Assembly (NCBI GenBank): GCA_021604665.1
Contig: BQJK01000002.1
Location: 372,001 to 436,000, forward strand
Source: Rhodomicrobium sp.
GTDB lineage: Bacteria > Pseudomonadota > Alphaproteobacteria > Rhizobiales > HXMU1428-3
Direction of reading: 5' to 3'
DNA: 64,000 nt
Positions 37,837 through 49,240 of this stretch are shown here, piece after piece; the first letter of the stretch is position 1; every line of letters starts with the position of its first letter. Position numbers and translations under genes: made by a program. Under the pieces are notes generated by a model that searched no databases, was not told the DNA's origin, and saw nothing but the letters and a program-made list of their open reading frames with translations.

Positions 37837-38952
37837 ATGACCGCCTATATCATCAGACGGCTATTGCTGATCATTCCGACCCTTCTCGGCATAATGGCGC
37901 TGACTTTTGTGATCATTCAATTTGCCCCTGGCGGGCCGGTTGAGCAGGTGATTGCACAGCTCACCGGCACTGATGTGGATGCTTCAACACGAGTTGGCGG
38001 CGGCAATCAGGGGGATTTTGGCGGCGCGAACCCGAGCACGCAAACGGGCGATACTTCGCAGTTAAATTCCAAATATCGTGGTGCGCAGGGGCTAGACCCC
38101 GAATTCATCAAAGAGATTGAAAAGCAGTTTGGGTTTGATAAGCCGCCCCTGGAGCGGTTTTTCCTGATGATATGGAATTATGCGCGGTTTGATTTTGGCG
38201 ATAGCTATTTTCAGGATAGAGCCGTTGTTGACCTGATCCTGGAGAAATTGCCTGTATCCATCTCACTTGGGTTGTGGGTGACGCTTTTATCTTACGGCAT
38301 CTCCATACCGCTTGGCATCAGGAAGGCGATTTCTGATGGCTCCAAGTTTGATTTATGGACAAGTGCGATCATTATTGTGGGCTATGCAATCCCCGGGTTT
38401 TTGCTGGCGGTTTTATTAATTGTGCTGTTTGCCAGTGATAACTTTATGAATATCTTCCCGCTTCGGGGGTTGGTCTCTGAGAATTTTGAGGAGATGAGCT
38501 GGTTTGAGAAAATTGGCGATTATTTCTGGCACCTGACCTTGCCGTTGATTGCCATGTCGGTCTCGGCTTTTGCGACGACAACCTTCCTGACCAAAAACTC
38601 ATTCCTTGATGAGATTAAGAAGCAGTATGTGACAACAGCCAGGGCCAAAGGTCTTTCAGAACAGAGAGTGCTTTATGGTCATGTGTTCCGCAATGCAATG
38701 CTGATTATTATTGCGGGCTTTCCGGCGGCTATTCTCAGTGTGTTTTTCACCGGCTCTATTCTTATCGAGACGATCTTTTCCCTTGATGGGCTGGGGCAGC
38801 TTTCTTTCCGGGCTATTTTCCAGCGGGATTATCCGATCGTATTTGCCACGCTCTATATTTTCTCGCTGATGGGTCTGGTTGTGAACCTGCTTTCGGACCT
38901 TACCTATTCAATTGTCGATCCGCGGATTGATTTTGAAAGCCGGGAGGTTTAG
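37837..38952 (+). CDS. yejB: microcin C/peptide ABC transporter permease YejB-like
   Basis: 'MTAYIIRRLLLIIPTLLGIMALTFVIIQFAPGGPVEQVIAQL', 'YVTTARAKGLSEQRVLYGHVFRNAML'. Confidence 0.92.
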   Translation: MTAYIIRRLLLIIPTLLGIMALTFVIIQFAPGGPVEQVIAQLTGTDVDASTRVGGGNQGDFGGANPSTQTGDTSQLNSKYRGAQGLDPEFIKEIEKQFGFDKPPLERFFLMIWNYARFDFGDSYFQDRAVVDLILEKLPVSISLGLWVTLLSYGISIPLGIRKAISDGSKFDLWTSAIIIVGYAIPGFLLAVLLIVLFASDNFMNIFPLRGLVSENFEEMSWFEKIGDYFWHLTLPLIAMSVSAFATTTFLTKNSFLDEIKKQYVTTARAKGLSEQRVLYGHVFRNAMLIIIAGFPAAILSVFFTGSILIETIFSLDGLGQLSFRAIFQRDYPIVFATLYIFSLMGLVVNLLSDLTYSIVDPRIDFESREV

Positions 38953-38957
38953 CCACT

Positions 38958-40220
38958 ATGAAACCTCTTAATACTCAAATTGGAGACCCGCAGGCGCCGC
39001 TCTACAGGCGGGCGCTTTCGCCTGTTTATCGCTTTTATCAGACAGTGTTTTTCTGGCGGCGGGATGATTTAACGCCAATAAACAAGCGGCGGTTGCAGAA
39101 TTTCAGGGCTAATAAGCGTGGCTATTGGAGCCTGGTGATCTTCTCGGTGTTGTTTTTCCTGACCTTGTTTTCTGAATTTATCGCCAATGATAAACCGCTG
39201 ATGGTTTCATATAATGGCTCCTGGCATTTTCCGGTGGTGAAATTTTACCCGGAGACCAGCTTTGGTGGTGAGTTTGAAACTGAAGCGGTTTATAGGCGCC
39301 ATGATGTGGAGTGCCTCATTCGCACCGGCGGCAATGAGACTTGCTATGATGACCCGCGGACAACTGAGATCGCTGAAGGCCAGCAAGCCGGGTGGGTGCT
39401 TTGGCCACTCATTCGCTACTCCTACTCAACGGTGAATGACTTTATACCGACGGCGGCACCTTCCGCTCCGTGGTGGACCTTTGAAGATGGCAATCTTTGT
39501 AAAGTGTTTGATGGCGGCGATCAGAACCGGCATTGCACTATGGGTAATTTCCATTGGCTTGGCACGGATGATAACGGCCGAGATGTTTTGGCGCGGGTGC
39601 TCTATGGCTTCCGTATTTCCGTATTATTCGGCCTTATCCTGACCATCTTGTCTTCGGTTATTGGTGTGGCCGCGGGGGCGGTGCAAGGTTATTTCGGCGG
39701 CTGGGTTGATCTTATATTCCAGCGGGTCATTGAGCTTTGGTCATCCATTCCGCAGCTGTTTGTGTTGTTGATTGTGGCAGCGGCATTGGTGCCGGGGTTT
39801 TGGACGCTACTTGGCATTATGATGTTGTTCAGCTGGATAACACTGGTTGGTGTGGTGCGGGCCGAGTTCCTCCGGGCGCGGAATTTAGAATATGTGAAAG
39901 CCGCGCGCTCACTTGGGCTTAGCAATGCAAAAATCATGTTTCGCCACCTTCTGCCGAACGCCATGGTGGCGACCATTACGATGCTGCCCTTCATTCTCTC
40001 TGGTGCGCTGACCACGCTGACCTCGCTTGACTTTCTTGGTCTTGGTCTGCCGCCTGGCTCGCCCTCTCTTGGTGAGTTGATTAAGCAGGGTAAGGAAAAT
40101 ATTGAAGCGCCGTGGTTAGCGATAACCGCATTTATTGTGATCTCGCTGATGCTGAGCCTGCTGATTTTCATTGGTGAAGCGGTGCGAGACGCTTTTGACC
40201 CGCGCAAAACCTTCAAGTAA
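38958..40220 (+). CDS. yejE: peptide ABC transporter permease YejE-like
   Basis: 'HWLGTDDNGRDVLARVLYGFRISVLFGLILT', 'YVKAARSLGLSNAKIMFRHLLPNAM'. Confidence 0.93.
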   Translation: MKPLNTQIGDPQAPLYRRALSPVYRFYQTVFFWRRDDLTPINKRRLQNFRANKRGYWSLVIFSVLFFLTLFSEFIANDKPLMVSYNGSWHFPVVKFYPETSFGGEFETEAVYRRHDVECLIRTGGNETCYDDPRTTEIAEGQQAGWVLWPLIRYSYSTVNDFIPTAAPSAPWWTFEDGNLCKVFDGGDQNRHCTMGNFHWLGTDDNGRDVLARVLYGFRISVLFGLILTILSSVIGVAAGAVQGYFGGWVDLIFQRVIELWSSIPQLFVLLIVAAALVPGFWTLLGIMMLFSWITLVGVVRAEFLRARNLEYVKAARSLGLSNAKIMFRHLLPNAMVATITMLPFILSGALTTLTSLDFLGLGLPPGSPSLGELIKQGKENIEAPWLAITAFIVISLMLSLLIFIGEAVRDAFDPRKTFK

Positions 40221-40240
40221 GGCTAGATAGGTAAGATATT

Positions 40241-41884
40241 ATGAGCACAGGTACAGCAAATCATGACCTGCTGATTGATGTGAAAAACCTTTCCGTTGCC
40301 TTTACAGCCAGCGGTACAACCGAAGAGGTTGTGCATGGTGTCAATTTTGATATTCGCCGTGGTGAGACGGTGGCGCTTGTCGGCGAATCCGGGTCTGGTA
40401 AGACGGTGTCTGCGCTGTCAATTATGGGGTTACTGCCGCAATCAGCCAGCCATCCCAGTGGGGAAATCCTCTATCAGAAGCAGGATATTTTAAAGCTCAG
40501 CGAGCGGGAGCTCAGGGGCCTGCGCGGAGATCAGATCTCCATGATTTTCCAGGAGCCGATGAGCTCACTTAATCCACTGCATTCAATTGAGAAGCAGGTT
40601 GGTGAGGTTTTGCAATTGCACCGGGGGATGGAGGGGGCTGCCCTTCGCCGCCGGGTGATAGAGCTTTTAGAACGGGTTGGTATTCGCGATGCGGAGGCAC
40701 GGTTAAAAGCTTATCCGCATGAGCTATCTGGCGGGCAACGCCAGCGTGTGATGATTGCCATGGCGCTGGCTTGTGAACCTGATTTGCTGATCGCTGATGA
40801 GCCAACGACCGCGCTTGATGTGACCATTCAGGCGCAGATTCTTGAGCTTTTGGAAGAGCTGAAAGCTGAATTTAACATGGCGCTCTTATTGATCACCCAT
40901 GACCTGGCGATTGTGCGCAAACTGGCTGACCGGGTTTCTGTTATGCAACAAGGTCATATTGTTGAGCAGGGTGACTGCGAAGCGATTTTTGAGACCCCGC
41001 AACATGAGTATACCAAGCATCTTCTTTCTGCTGAACCTTCAGGCGAGCCGCCTGAACAGGATTTAACTGCGCCAGTGATTATGGAGACCGATAATCTTAA
41101 GGTGTGGTTTCCGATTAAGGCCGGTGTTTTGCGGCGCACGGTTGATTATGTCAAAGCGGTTGATGGCATTTCTCTCAAAGTGCGCGAGGGGCAAACTGTT
41201 GGGGTGGTCGGCGAATCTGGCTCAGGTAAAACCACATTAGGGCTTGCCTTATTACGGCTGATTTCATCAGATGGGCCGATTGTTTATCTCGGCAATAATA
41301 TCTCTGAGTTGAACTCAAAAGAGATGCGCCCCTTAAGGCGGGATTTGCAAATTGTGTTTCAGGACCCTTATGGCTCATTGAGCCCGCGCATGTCGATTGG
41401 CGAGATTATTGCTGAAGGGCTTGAAATTCAGCATCCTGAAATGAGCTATGAGGACCGGCGGGACCGTGTCTCCAAGGCGTTAACTGAAGTTGGGCTTGAC
41501 CCTTCAGCCCAAGATCGCTACCCGCATGAATTTTCAGGAGGGCAGCGGCAAAGGGTGGCCATTGCGCGGGCGATGGTGCTTGAGCCGAAATTTGTGATGC
41601 TTGATGAGCCAACAAGCGCGCTTGATATGTCTGTACAGGCGCAGATTGTTGACCTGCTGCGAGACTTACAAGCCCGCTATAAGCTGGCCTTTTTATTCAT
41701 TAGCCATGATCTGAAAGTGGTGCGTGCCCTTTCTAACCATGTGATTGTGATGCAAAATGGCAAGGTGGTTGAAGAAGGGGCTGGGCGGCAGGTGTTTGAA
41801 GCGCCGAAGTCTGATTATACCAAAGCGCTTTTGGCCTCAGCTTTTGACCTTGAGGTGAAGCATCAGGATGCCATCCAGCGGTGA
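40241..41884 (+). CDS. yejF: peptide ABC transporter duplicated ATP-binding protein YejF-like
   Basis: Two ABC cassettes: '[13 protein letters not shown]', '[15 protein letters not shown]', '[17 protein letters not shown]', '[19 protein letters not shown]'. Confidence 0.95.
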   Translation: MSTGTANHDLLIDVKNLSVAFTASGTTEEVVHGVNFDIRRGETVALVGESGSGKTVSALSIMGLLPQSASHPSGEILYQKQDILKLSERELRGLRGDQISMIFQEPMSSLNPLHSIEKQVGEVLQLHRGMEGAALRRRVIELLERVGIRDAEARLKAYPHELSGGQRQRVMIAMALACEPDLLIADEPTTALDVTIQAQILELLEELKAEFNMALLLITHDLAIVRKLADRVSVMQQGHIVEQGDCEAIFETPQHEYTKHLLSAEPSGEPPEQDLTAPVIMETDNLKVWFPIKAGVLRRTVDYVKAVDGISLKVREGQTVGVVGESGSGKTTLGLALLRLISSDGPIVYLGNNISELNSKEMRPLRRDLQIVFQDPYGSLSPRMSIGEIIAEGLEIQHPEMSYEDRRDRVSKALTEVGLDPSAQDRYPHEFSGGQRQRVAIARAMVLEPKFVMLDEPTSALDMSVQAQIVDLLRDLQARYKLAFLFISHDLKVVRALSNHVIVMQNGKVVEEGAGRQVFEAPKSDYTKALLASAFDLEVKHQDAIQR

Positions 41885-41965
41885 GGCTATGACCGACCCA
41901 TTCGTCCTGTTTTGATTTTAGTTTATAGCGGCGGGGAGGCCCCCTGCTGCATGAAGAGAATATAA

Positions 41966-42607
41966 ATGGCTGACACACCCTCTGAAAAAAAAGAAACGAG
42001 TGAGCAAGGCGCTGATTTTCTAGCGGCCTCTGCGCCATTTACGCTGTTTGGGACATGGCTGAAAGAGGCGGAAGCGTCTGAGCTGAATGACCCCAATGCG
42101 ATGTCGCTGGCAACAGTTGATGTGAGCGGCCTGCCGAATGTGCGCATGGTGCTTTTAAAAGGTTTTAGCCCTGAGGGGTTTGTTTTTTACACAAACAAAG
42201 AAAGCGCCAAGGGAAGGGAAATTATAGCTAACCCGCAGGCAGCCCTTTGTTTCCATTGGAAAAGTTTGCGCCGCCAAGTTAGGGTGCGCGGCCCACTCAC
42301 TGAAGTTAGCAGCGCTGAAGCTGATGACTATTACAATAGCCGGCCGCGTGGCAGCCAGGTTGGGGCTTGGGCCTCGCAGCAATCACGCGAGCTGGAGAGC
42401 CGCTTTGCTTTAGAAAAGCGGGTTGCAAAATTTGGGACTAAATTTGCGGTTGGTGAGATTCCCCGGCCAGACTATTGGAGCGGCTTTTGCCTGACACCGC
42501 TTGAAATTGAATTTTGGCATGACAGGCCCTTTCGGCTGCATGATCGTTTGCAATTTAAACGGTCGGCTGTTGATGCGCCGTTCACCACGGCGCAGCTTTA
42601 CCCTTAA
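41966..42607 (+). CDS. pdxH: pyridoxamine 5'-phosphate oxidase
   Basis: '[43 protein letters not shown]', '[16 protein letters not shown]', '[25 protein letters not shown]'. Confidence 0.95.
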   Translation: MADTPSEKKETSEQGADFLAASAPFTLFGTWLKEAEASELNDPNAMSLATVDVSGLPNVRMVLLKGFSPEGFVFYTNKESAKGREIIANPQAALCFHWKSLRRQVRVRGPLTEVSSAEADDYYNSRPRGSQVGAWASQQSRELESRFALEKRVAKFGTKFAVGEIPRPDYWSGFCLTPLEIEFWHDRPFRLHDRLQFKRSAVDAPFTTAQLYP

Positions 42608-42931
42608 GCTTTTGGGTGCCACTTTCGCCGTTCCCCTAGCGCCTTTTGCAGCTTTTGCCTGCTCCTGCCCCTCTTCATGTGCTGGGCGGTTTATCAGCGC
42701 CCCATATTCGCTTATAAATAGCTGCGTATTACCGGCTCTCTATGATTGCACTTAATCTTTAAATGCCTCATCTTAAGGGGTGTTTTGGTAAGGGGGGTGT
42801 GCTGCTGCTCTTTAGCTCTGTGCGCCTCTTTATTGACAGGCACTCCAAGTTCGTCACTATCAAAGATTGGCACTATCGTCGTTTGCCGCTTTGATAGTTT
42901 GTCATTTTTTATAGTCAGTGGATTTTTCTCC

Positions 42932-43789
42932 ATGTCCTATCGGCAGACATTCCGAAAATCGCGCCTCGCGGAATGGGGCTTTCGGCTTAGCATTCTGAGC
43001 GCGCATATCATTGTTTTTACTGTTATTTTGCATCGCTATGCCGGGCAATCAACTGCCGTTTCCCTCAACCTTATGCAAATTGGCTTTATTGGTGCGCTGG
43101 TTGCGTTGGGCATGTGCCTTGTGGCGGCCATTCAAATCTGGAACAAATTGCTAAAAGGGTTTGGGCAATCCATTGCAGGGTTGGTCATTAGCTTGCTGGT
43201 CCTGGCGTGGCCGCTTTATTATCTGCCGACCTATCTGGTCACGCCGCAGCTCTATGATATCTCTACCAATATCAGCGCCCCACCAAAATTTGAGGCGTTA
43301 AAATCATTTCGCGGATTTGGCAGCAACCCGCTTAATTTTGTTGAGCGTGAAAGTTTTGCTGCTGATGTGGTGCCGCTGCGCTTTGACAAATCGGGCCAGG
43401 ATACGTTTGATCTGGTGCGTCAGCTGGTTTTGAAGCGCAAGTGGGAGCTTATTTCAGCTAAGCCCTTATCACCTGCAAGCGGTGAAGCAATTATTGAAGC
43501 GGTTGACCGCTCAGCCGTGCTGGCGGTGCCAGATGATATTGTTATCCGCATCCAGTCCCGGGGTGGGCAGAGCATACTTGATATGCGCTCACAATCGCGG
43601 TTTGGCTCTTATGATCTGGGGCGCAATCAAAGGCGCATTCAGAATTTCCTTGATGATCTGATAACTCAAAATAGTGGCGTGGAGCGGGTGAAAGCCGGCC
43701 AGCCTCTCTTTATCCCGGGGAAGCAGTTTGAAGTTGAACCTGAGCCTGCTGTACCGCCTGTGCCCGAAGTTGAAGATGGCAAAGAGTGA
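42932..43789 (+). CDS. DUF1499 family membrane protein
   Basis: MSYRQTFRKSR..., TM helices, then 'FDLVRQLVLKRKWELISA...DRSAVLAVPDDIVIRIQSRGGQSILDMRSQSRFGSYDLGRNQRRIQNFLDDL'; start trimmed from ORF 42746. Confidence 0.8.
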   Translation: MSYRQTFRKSRLAEWGFRLSILSAHIIVFTVILHRYAGQSTAVSLNLMQIGFIGALVALGMCLVAAIQIWNKLLKGFGQSIAGLVISLLVLAWPLYYLPTYLVTPQLYDISTNISAPPKFEALKSFRGFGSNPLNFVERESFAADVVPLRFDKSGQDTFDLVRQLVLKRKWELISAKPLSPASGEAIIEAVDRSAVLAVPDDIVIRIQSRGGQSILDMRSQSRFGSYDLGRNQRRIQNFLDDLITQNSGVERVKAGQPLFIPGKQFEVEPEPAVPPVPEVEDGKE

Positions 43790-43820
43790 TATTTGTCAGG
43801 ACCGGTTTCCTCATAAGTGC

Positions 43821-44744
43821 TTAGTTTGATTTGAAATTACTGTTTAGTGCCGGTAATTCTTTGCAGTCGATAAGACCTTGCTCACAGAGATGCTCTAAAT
43901 GAGCGAGAATTGAAAGAGACGCAGCTGGCATTACCTCTGGCTGAACATTTGGATACATTAAGGGCAATAGCTCGGGGATGGTGCCTATGCCGCTGCGAAC
44001 ATGATCCAGCAGGGAAGATTCTCGCCATTTGCGGTGCATCAAATAGGCTTTTACCAACCGTTCAGGGGCGCGGACCTGGCCGCCATGGCCGGGCATGAAC
44101 CTTTCATAGCCACCGCCGGTCAATTTTTTTAAAGACCTTAAATAAGCAGCCATGTTGCCTTCTGGCGGGATGATGACGCTGGTGTTCCAGGCCATGACAT
44201 GATCACCTGAAAACAACACTGGCTGACCTTCCAGGCGATAGCAGATATGGTCTGGTGCATGGCCTGGGGTGTGGATGGCGCTTAAGGCCCAGCCATTCCC
44301 CTCGATCACATCCCCCTCCTTAATTGGCCGCGCCGGCGCTATGGAAAAATCGACAAAGTCAGCCTTAAGCGCGGCACCGCTTTGATGGCGAGCGCCGCGA
44401 TTTTCGTGGATGGGCAAGTGAGCGCATGTCTCGGCCCCTGTGGCCTCAGCTAATTCAGTAAACAGCGATGAATGATCTTTATGGGTATGGGTGAGCAGGA
44501 TGTGAGTGATTGTCTCGCCGCGCGTGGCTTCTAAAATTGCGGCAAGGTGCGAGGGGTCTGCCGGGCCGGGGTCTATCACTGCCACTTCACCTTGACCGAT
44601 GATGTAGCTATTGGTGCCGTTTTGTGTGAGGGGGCCTTTATTTGGGGCGACGACGCGGCGCACACCAGGCCAGATCTCACGGGCAACCCCATAAGTGAAG
44701 ATCATTTCCATGTGGAAGGGCAGCTCTGGTTTATTACGGTTCAT
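43821..44744 (-). CDS. metallo-beta-lactamase fold hydrolase
   Basis: 'NSYIIGQGEVAVIDPGP', 'HILLTHTHKDHSS', 'IHTPGHAPDHICYRLEGQPVLFSGDHVM'. Confidence 0.92.
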   Translation of the reverse strand: MNRNKPELPFHMEMIFTYGVAREIWPGVRRVVAPNKGPLTQNGTNSYIIGQGEVAVIDPGPADPSHLAAILEATRGETITHILLTHTHKDHSSLFTELAEATGAETCAHLPIHENRGARHQSGAALKADFVDFSIAPARPIKEGDVIEGNGWALSAIHTPGHAPDHICYRLEGQPVLFSGDHVMAWNTSVIIPPEGNMAAYLRSLKKLTGGGYERFMPGHGGQVRAPERLVKAYLMHRKWRESSLLDHVRSGIGTIPELLPLMYPNVQPEVMPAASLSILAHLEHLCEQGLIDCKELPALNSNFKSN

Positions 44745-44965
44745 ATTCGCCTTTAGTTTAACCTCTTATGTAGGATCGATCCTGTTGCCAATCTTAGCTC
44801 ACAAGCGGTTTTAGGCAAGACTATGATCTTGCGCCCTGCCGCCGCAAGTAAACCGGTAAGTTACTTACCACTCCATAAGGATTGCTTAACACTTGTTTGC
44901 AACCAGAGGGTACCGACAACACCTAAATTCTCTTTAGTCCGCTGTTATTACTCACCTTTTCCGTT

Positions 44966-44981
44966 TGGCATACCGATTGCT
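44966..44981 (+). promoter_or_regulatory. sigma54 (-24/-12) promoter for hupSLC
   Basis: TGGCATACCGATTGCT versus TGGCAYR-N4-TTGCW; about 130 bp before hupS. Confidence 0.8.
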
Positions 44982-45112
44982 ACTAATGTATGCAAGGCAC
45001 GATCTATTGAACTAGATAGATGTGTATTCTGGGGAATGGTTCGCAAGAGTTAAGCCAAAAAAATCTTAGCCTCTTGATATGCGAACCCAACTGATAAGGA
45101 GGGTCGCCTAAA

Positions 45113-46186
45113 ATGGAAACCTTTTATGACGTTATGAGACGTCAGGGGATCACCCGCCGGAGCTTCTTGAAATATTGCAGCCTAACAGCTGCAGCGCTCG
45201 GGCTTGGTCCATCTTTCGCACCGAAAATCGCACATGCCATGGAAACAAAGCCTCGTATTCCTGTTCTATGGCTTCACGGTCTTGAATGCACCTGCTGCTC
45301 GGAAAGCTTTATCCGTTCAGCGCACCCTCTTGCTAAAGATGTGGTGTTATCCATGATTTCACTCGACTATGATGACACAATTATGGCCGCTGCTGGTCAT
45401 GAAGCTGAAGCCATCATTGAAGAGATTGTTGAGAAATATAAAGGCAACTACCTGCTGGCTGTTGAGGGCAACCCGCCCCTTAATGAAGATGGCATGTACT
45501 GCATCATCGGCGGCAAGCCATTTACCGAACAGCTGAAATATGCAGCCGAGCATGCAAAAGCCATTATCTCCTGGGGCTCTTGCGCCTCCTGGGGTTGTGT
45601 GCAAGCGGCGCGGCCAAATCCAACACGGGCAACACCGGTTCATAAAGTTCCTGGCCTTGCCGCTAAACCAATCATTAAAGTGCCTGGCTGCCCGCCGATC
45701 GCTGAGGTGATGACGGCTGTTGTTACTTACATCCTTACATTTGAGCGCTTCCCTGAGCTAGACCGCCAGGGCCGGCCGAAGATGTTCTACTCACAACGTA
45801 TCCATGACAAATGCTATCGCCGGCCACACTTTGATGCTGGTCAGTTTGTTGAGAAATGGGACGATGAGGGCGCTAGAAAAGGCTATTGCCTATATAAAAT
45901 GGGCTGTAAAGGGCCGACAACTTATAACGCCTGTTCAACAGTTCGCTGGAATGGTGGCCTGTCCTTCCCAATTCAAGCCGGTCATGGCTGCATCGGTTGT
46001 TCTGAGGACGGCTTCTGGGATAAGGGCGGCTTCTATGACCGATTAACCGACATCCATCAATTTGGAATCGAGGCCAACGCAGATGAAATTGGCGTTGGGG
46101 CGGCGACTGTCGTCGGTGCGGCTGCGGCAGCACATGCGGCTGTCAGTGCGGTTAAGCAAGCGCGCGTTAAGGGAGAAACTGACTAA
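45113..46186 (+). CDS. hupS: uptake [NiFe] hydrogenase small subunit
   Basis: Tat motif '[19 protein letters not shown]'; '[21 protein letters not shown]', '[17 protein letters not shown]', 'VPGCPP', '[20 protein letters not shown]'. Confidence 0.98.
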   Translation: METFYDVMRRQGITRRSFLKYCSLTAAALGLGPSFAPKIAHAMETKPRIPVLWLHGLECTCCSESFIRSAHPLAKDVVLSMISLDYDDTIMAAAGHEAEAIIEEIVEKYKGNYLLAVEGNPPLNEDGMYCIIGGKPFTEQLKYAAEHAKAIISWGSCASWGCVQAARPNPTRATPVHKVPGLAAKPIIKVPGCPPIAEVMTAVVTYILTFERFPELDRQGRPKMFYSQRIHDKCYRRPHFDAGQFVEKWDDEGARKGYCLYKMGCKGPTTYNACSTVRWNGGLSFPIQAGHGCIGCSEDGFWDKGGFYDRLTDIHQFGIEANADEIGVGAATVVGAAAAAHAAVSAVKQARVKGETD

Positions 46187-47988
46187 TGGCTATTCAAACA
46201 CCTAACGGCTACACACTCGACACCACTGGTGAGCGCGTTGTTGTCGATCCGGTTACCCGGATTGAAGGGCATATGCGCTGCGAAGTGAATGTGAACGAGC
46301 ATAATATGATCACCAATGCGGTCTCCACCGGCACCATGTGGCGCGGTCTTGAGGTTATCCTCAAAAATCGTGACCCACGGGATGCCTGGGCGTTTGTGCA
46401 ACGGATTTGCGGTGTGTGCACAGGCACGCACGCTCTGACATCTGTACGCGCGGTGGAAGATTCACTTGGTATTGAGATTCCGGAAAATGCGAACAGCATT
46501 CGGAATATTATGCAGCTCTCTCTTGAGATCCATGATCACCTTGTGCACTTCTATCACCTGCATGCGCTTGACTGGGTAAACCCTGTTAACGCGCTTAAGG
46601 CTGACCCACGCGATACATCTATGCTGCAAAAGGCAACATCGCCGCGTCACCCTAAATCATCACCGGGCTATTTCCGGGATATACAAAACCGTTTGAAGAA
46701 ATTCATTGAAAGCGGCCAGCTTGGCCCGTTCAAGAACGGTTATTGGGATAACCCTGCCTATCTTCTGCCACCTGAAGCTGACTTGATGGCTGTGACCCAC
46801 TATCTTGAAGCGCTTGATTTCCAAAAAGAAATTATGAAAACCCGGACCATCTTTGGTGGTAAGGACCCGCACCCGAACTGGTTGGTTGGCGGTGTGCCTT
46901 GCCCGATTAACATTGACGGCGAGGGCTCAGTTGGCGCGATCAACATGGAAAGCCTGAACCGGGTGCGCTCGGTTATTGAGCAAACCATTGAGTTCTGTGA
47001 CAATGTTTACATCCCGGATATTCTGGCGATTGGTAAGATTTATTACGATAAAGGCTGGACCTATGGTGGCGGTATTTCCGGCACTGATGTTATGGCTTAT
47101 GGTGACATTCCTGATAGAGCGAATGACTACGGTAAATCAAACCTGATGATGCCTCATGGTGCCATTATTGGTGGGAACCTCAATGAAGTGCATGATGTTG
47201 ACCTGAGAGACCCTGAGCAAATTCAAGAATTTGTGCCGCACTCCTGGTACAAATATGATGATGAGAGCAAAGGCCTGCACCCTTGGGATGGCGTCACTGA
47301 TCCGCATTATGAGCTTGGTCCACAAACCATTGGTACACGGACCAATATTAAACAACTTGATGAAGCGGCAAAATACTCCTGGATTAAAGCGCCACGCTGG
47401 CGCGGTAATGCGATGGAAGTTGGCCCGCTTGCTCGTTATGTTGTTGGCTATGCCACGAAGCACACTGAGTTCACTGATCAAATCAATGATACTCTTGGTG
47501 CCCTTGGTAATGCCCCTGTTAGCGCGCTCTTTACAACGATTGGCCGGACGGCTGCTCGTGCGCTAGAGGCCCAATGGTGTGCTTATAAGCAACGCTACTT
47601 CCTTGATAAGATGATTGCCAACATCAAAGCTGGTGACGAGACAACTGCAAACACTGATAACTGGGACCCACAGACCTGGCCCAAAGAAGTTAAAGGTGTT
47701 GGCTTTACAGAAGCGCCGCGCGGTGCTCTTGCTCACTGGATCAGAATCAATGACCAGAAGATTGAAAACTACCAATGTGTGGTTCCGACCACATGGAATG
47801 GTAGCCCACGCGATCTGAATGGAAACATTGGCGCGTTTGAAGCCTCTCTCATGAATACGAAAGTTGAACGGCCACACGAGCCGGTGGAAATTCTACGGAA
47901 TATCCACTCCTTCGACCCGTGCCTTGCTTGTTCAACTCACGTTATGGGACCGGATGGTCAGGAATTGGCGAAAGTCAAAGTAAGATAA
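46186..47988 (+). CDS. hupL: uptake [NiFe] hydrogenase large subunit
   Basis: L1 '[19 protein letters not shown]'; L2 '[25 protein letters not shown]' with a cleavable C-terminal extension. Confidence 0.98.
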   Translation: MAIQTPNGYTLDTTGERVVVDPVTRIEGHMRCEVNVNEHNMITNAVSTGTMWRGLEVILKNRDPRDAWAFVQRICGVCTGTHALTSVRAVEDSLGIEIPENANSIRNIMQLSLEIHDHLVHFYHLHALDWVNPVNALKADPRDTSMLQKATSPRHPKSSPGYFRDIQNRLKKFIESGQLGPFKNGYWDNPAYLLPPEADLMAVTHYLEALDFQKEIMKTRTIFGGKDPHPNWLVGGVPCPINIDGEGSVGAINMESLNRVRSVIEQTIEFCDNVYIPDILAIGKIYYDKGWTYGGGISGTDVMAYGDIPDRANDYGKSNLMMPHGAIIGGNLNEVHDVDLRDPEQIQEFVPHSWYKYDDESKGLHPWDGVTDPHYELGPQTIGTRTNIKQLDEAAKYSWIKAPRWRGNAMEVGPLARYVVGYATKHTEFTDQINDTLGALGNAPVSALFTTIGRTAARALEAQWCAYKQRYFLDKMIANIKAGDETTANTDNWDPQTWPKEVKGVGFTEAPRGALAHWIRINDQKIENYQCVVPTTWNGSPRDLNGNIGAFEASLMNTKVERPHEPVEILRNIHSFDPCLACSTHVMGPDGQELAKVKVR

Positions 47989-48000
47989 AGGAGGTGCGTC

Positions 48001-48711
48001 ATGGCTGAACATAGCGCAGCTCAACAAACAGCCGTTTATGTCTACGAAGCGCCAGTACGAATTTGTCATTGGATAAATTTCTTCGCCATCGTTGCGCTTT
48101 GTATAACCGGCTATCTAATCGGTTCACCCTTACCCTCTGTTTCTTCAGGTGAGGCAAGTGACCATTACATGATGGGGTATATCCGCTTCGTTCATTTTGC
48201 GGCGGCTTATATCTTCATTATCGGATTTGTCTTCCGCGCCTATTGGGCGATCGTTGGCAACTCCCACTCGAAAGAGATCTACACGCCCCGCATCTTTTCC
48301 GGTGTTTTCTGGAGAGATGTCTGGCATGAGATCAAATGGTATGGGTTTATGACATCGGAACCAAAAAAATACACCGGTCATAACCCTCTTGCCATTATCA
48401 GTATGCATCTAATGTTTGTCTGGGGCTCTATTTTTATGATCATTAGTGGTCTTGCCCTTTACGGTGAAGGCGCTGGCATGAGCAGCTGGCAATATACCTT
48501 CTTTAGCTCTTGGTTCATTCCTCTTATGGGGCAGAGCCAGGATGTGCATACCTGGCATCATCTTGTGATGTGGCTGCTGATTGTATTTGCAATCATCCAT
48601 ATTTACGTGGCGGTGCGAGAAGACATTATGTCAAGGCAATCGATTATCAGCTCCATGATTTCCGGTTGGCGGATGTTCAAAGACAACCGCCCAGCGGACG
48701 ACCTTGATTAG
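48001..48711 (+). CDS. hupC: Ni/Fe hydrogenase b-type cytochrome subunit
   Basis: 'VYVYEAPVRICHWINFFAIVALCITGYLIGSPLPS', 'RFVHFAAAYIFIIGFVFRAYW', 'HTWHHLVMWLLIVFAIIHIYVAVREDIMSRQSIISSMISGWR'. Confidence 0.96.
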   Translation: MAEHSAAQQTAVYVYEAPVRICHWINFFAIVALCITGYLIGSPLPSVSSGEASDHYMMGYIRFVHFAAAYIFIIGFVFRAYWAIVGNSHSKEIYTPRIFSGVFWRDVWHEIKWYGFMTSEPKKYTGHNPLAIISMHLMFVWGSIFMIISGLALYGEGAGMSSWQYTFFSSWFIPLMGQSQDVHTWHHLVMWLLIVFAIIHIYVAVREDIMSRQSIISSMISGWRMFKDNRPADDLD

Positions 48712-48736
48712 TCTATTCGCCCCTCACCAACAACTA

Positions 48737-48768
48737 AGGCGCCTCACATTTGAGGCGCCTCTTTTTTT
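48737..48768 (+). terminator. intrinsic terminator after hupC
   Basis: AGGCGCCTCA-CATT-TGAGGCGCCT followed by CT7. Confidence 0.93.
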
Positions 48769-49018
48769 GCCTCGCGCCTATTTACCTCAAACCCTTCTAT
48801 TGCATTCACGGGTTTTATCATCGGCGCTTAGGTCGGAAAGCAACTAACCATTAGCCTGCTATTTATCACGTAACCGGCTAAATCAGGGCTGTGAAAAATT
48901 ATTTTACTGCAAAGTTTCTTTCCATTTTTACGCCAGAGTGGATACCACGCCTTCTTACTGGCTGGTCAACCTTAGCGATTATTATAATTTATACATATAT
49001 TACAGTGGTTTAGGTAAC

Positions 49019-49034
49019 TGGCCCGATGCTTGCT
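49019..49034 (+). promoter_or_regulatory. candidate second sigma54 promoter, ahead of hupD
   Basis: TGGCCCGATGCTTGCT versus TGGCACG-N4-TTGCW (one mismatch), between the hupC terminator and hupD. Confidence 0.7.
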
Positions 49035-49240
49035 ATCTTTAGTCGCATATTATTGCATAATGGTAAAATCCCGGCGCGACTGCGAAGTTACTTTCCAGTT
49101 TTAATCGGAAAAATAAACGACCAAGCAAGATATTCAGACCTTTAAGTAGGCAAAGTGCCGGACAACCTCATCTGAAATGGTGGCCCGGCTCGTGACATAA
49201 GAATCATCCGCACAAATGCGTTATCTGGGGAGATATTGTG

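Noticed and set aside
44823-45053. 76-aa ORF upstream of hupS
   Set aside because: Overlaps the sigma54 promoter and the candidate activator site; no coding features.
48737-48768. Palindrome after hupC as an operator
   Set aside because: Followed by CT7; a standard intrinsic terminator.
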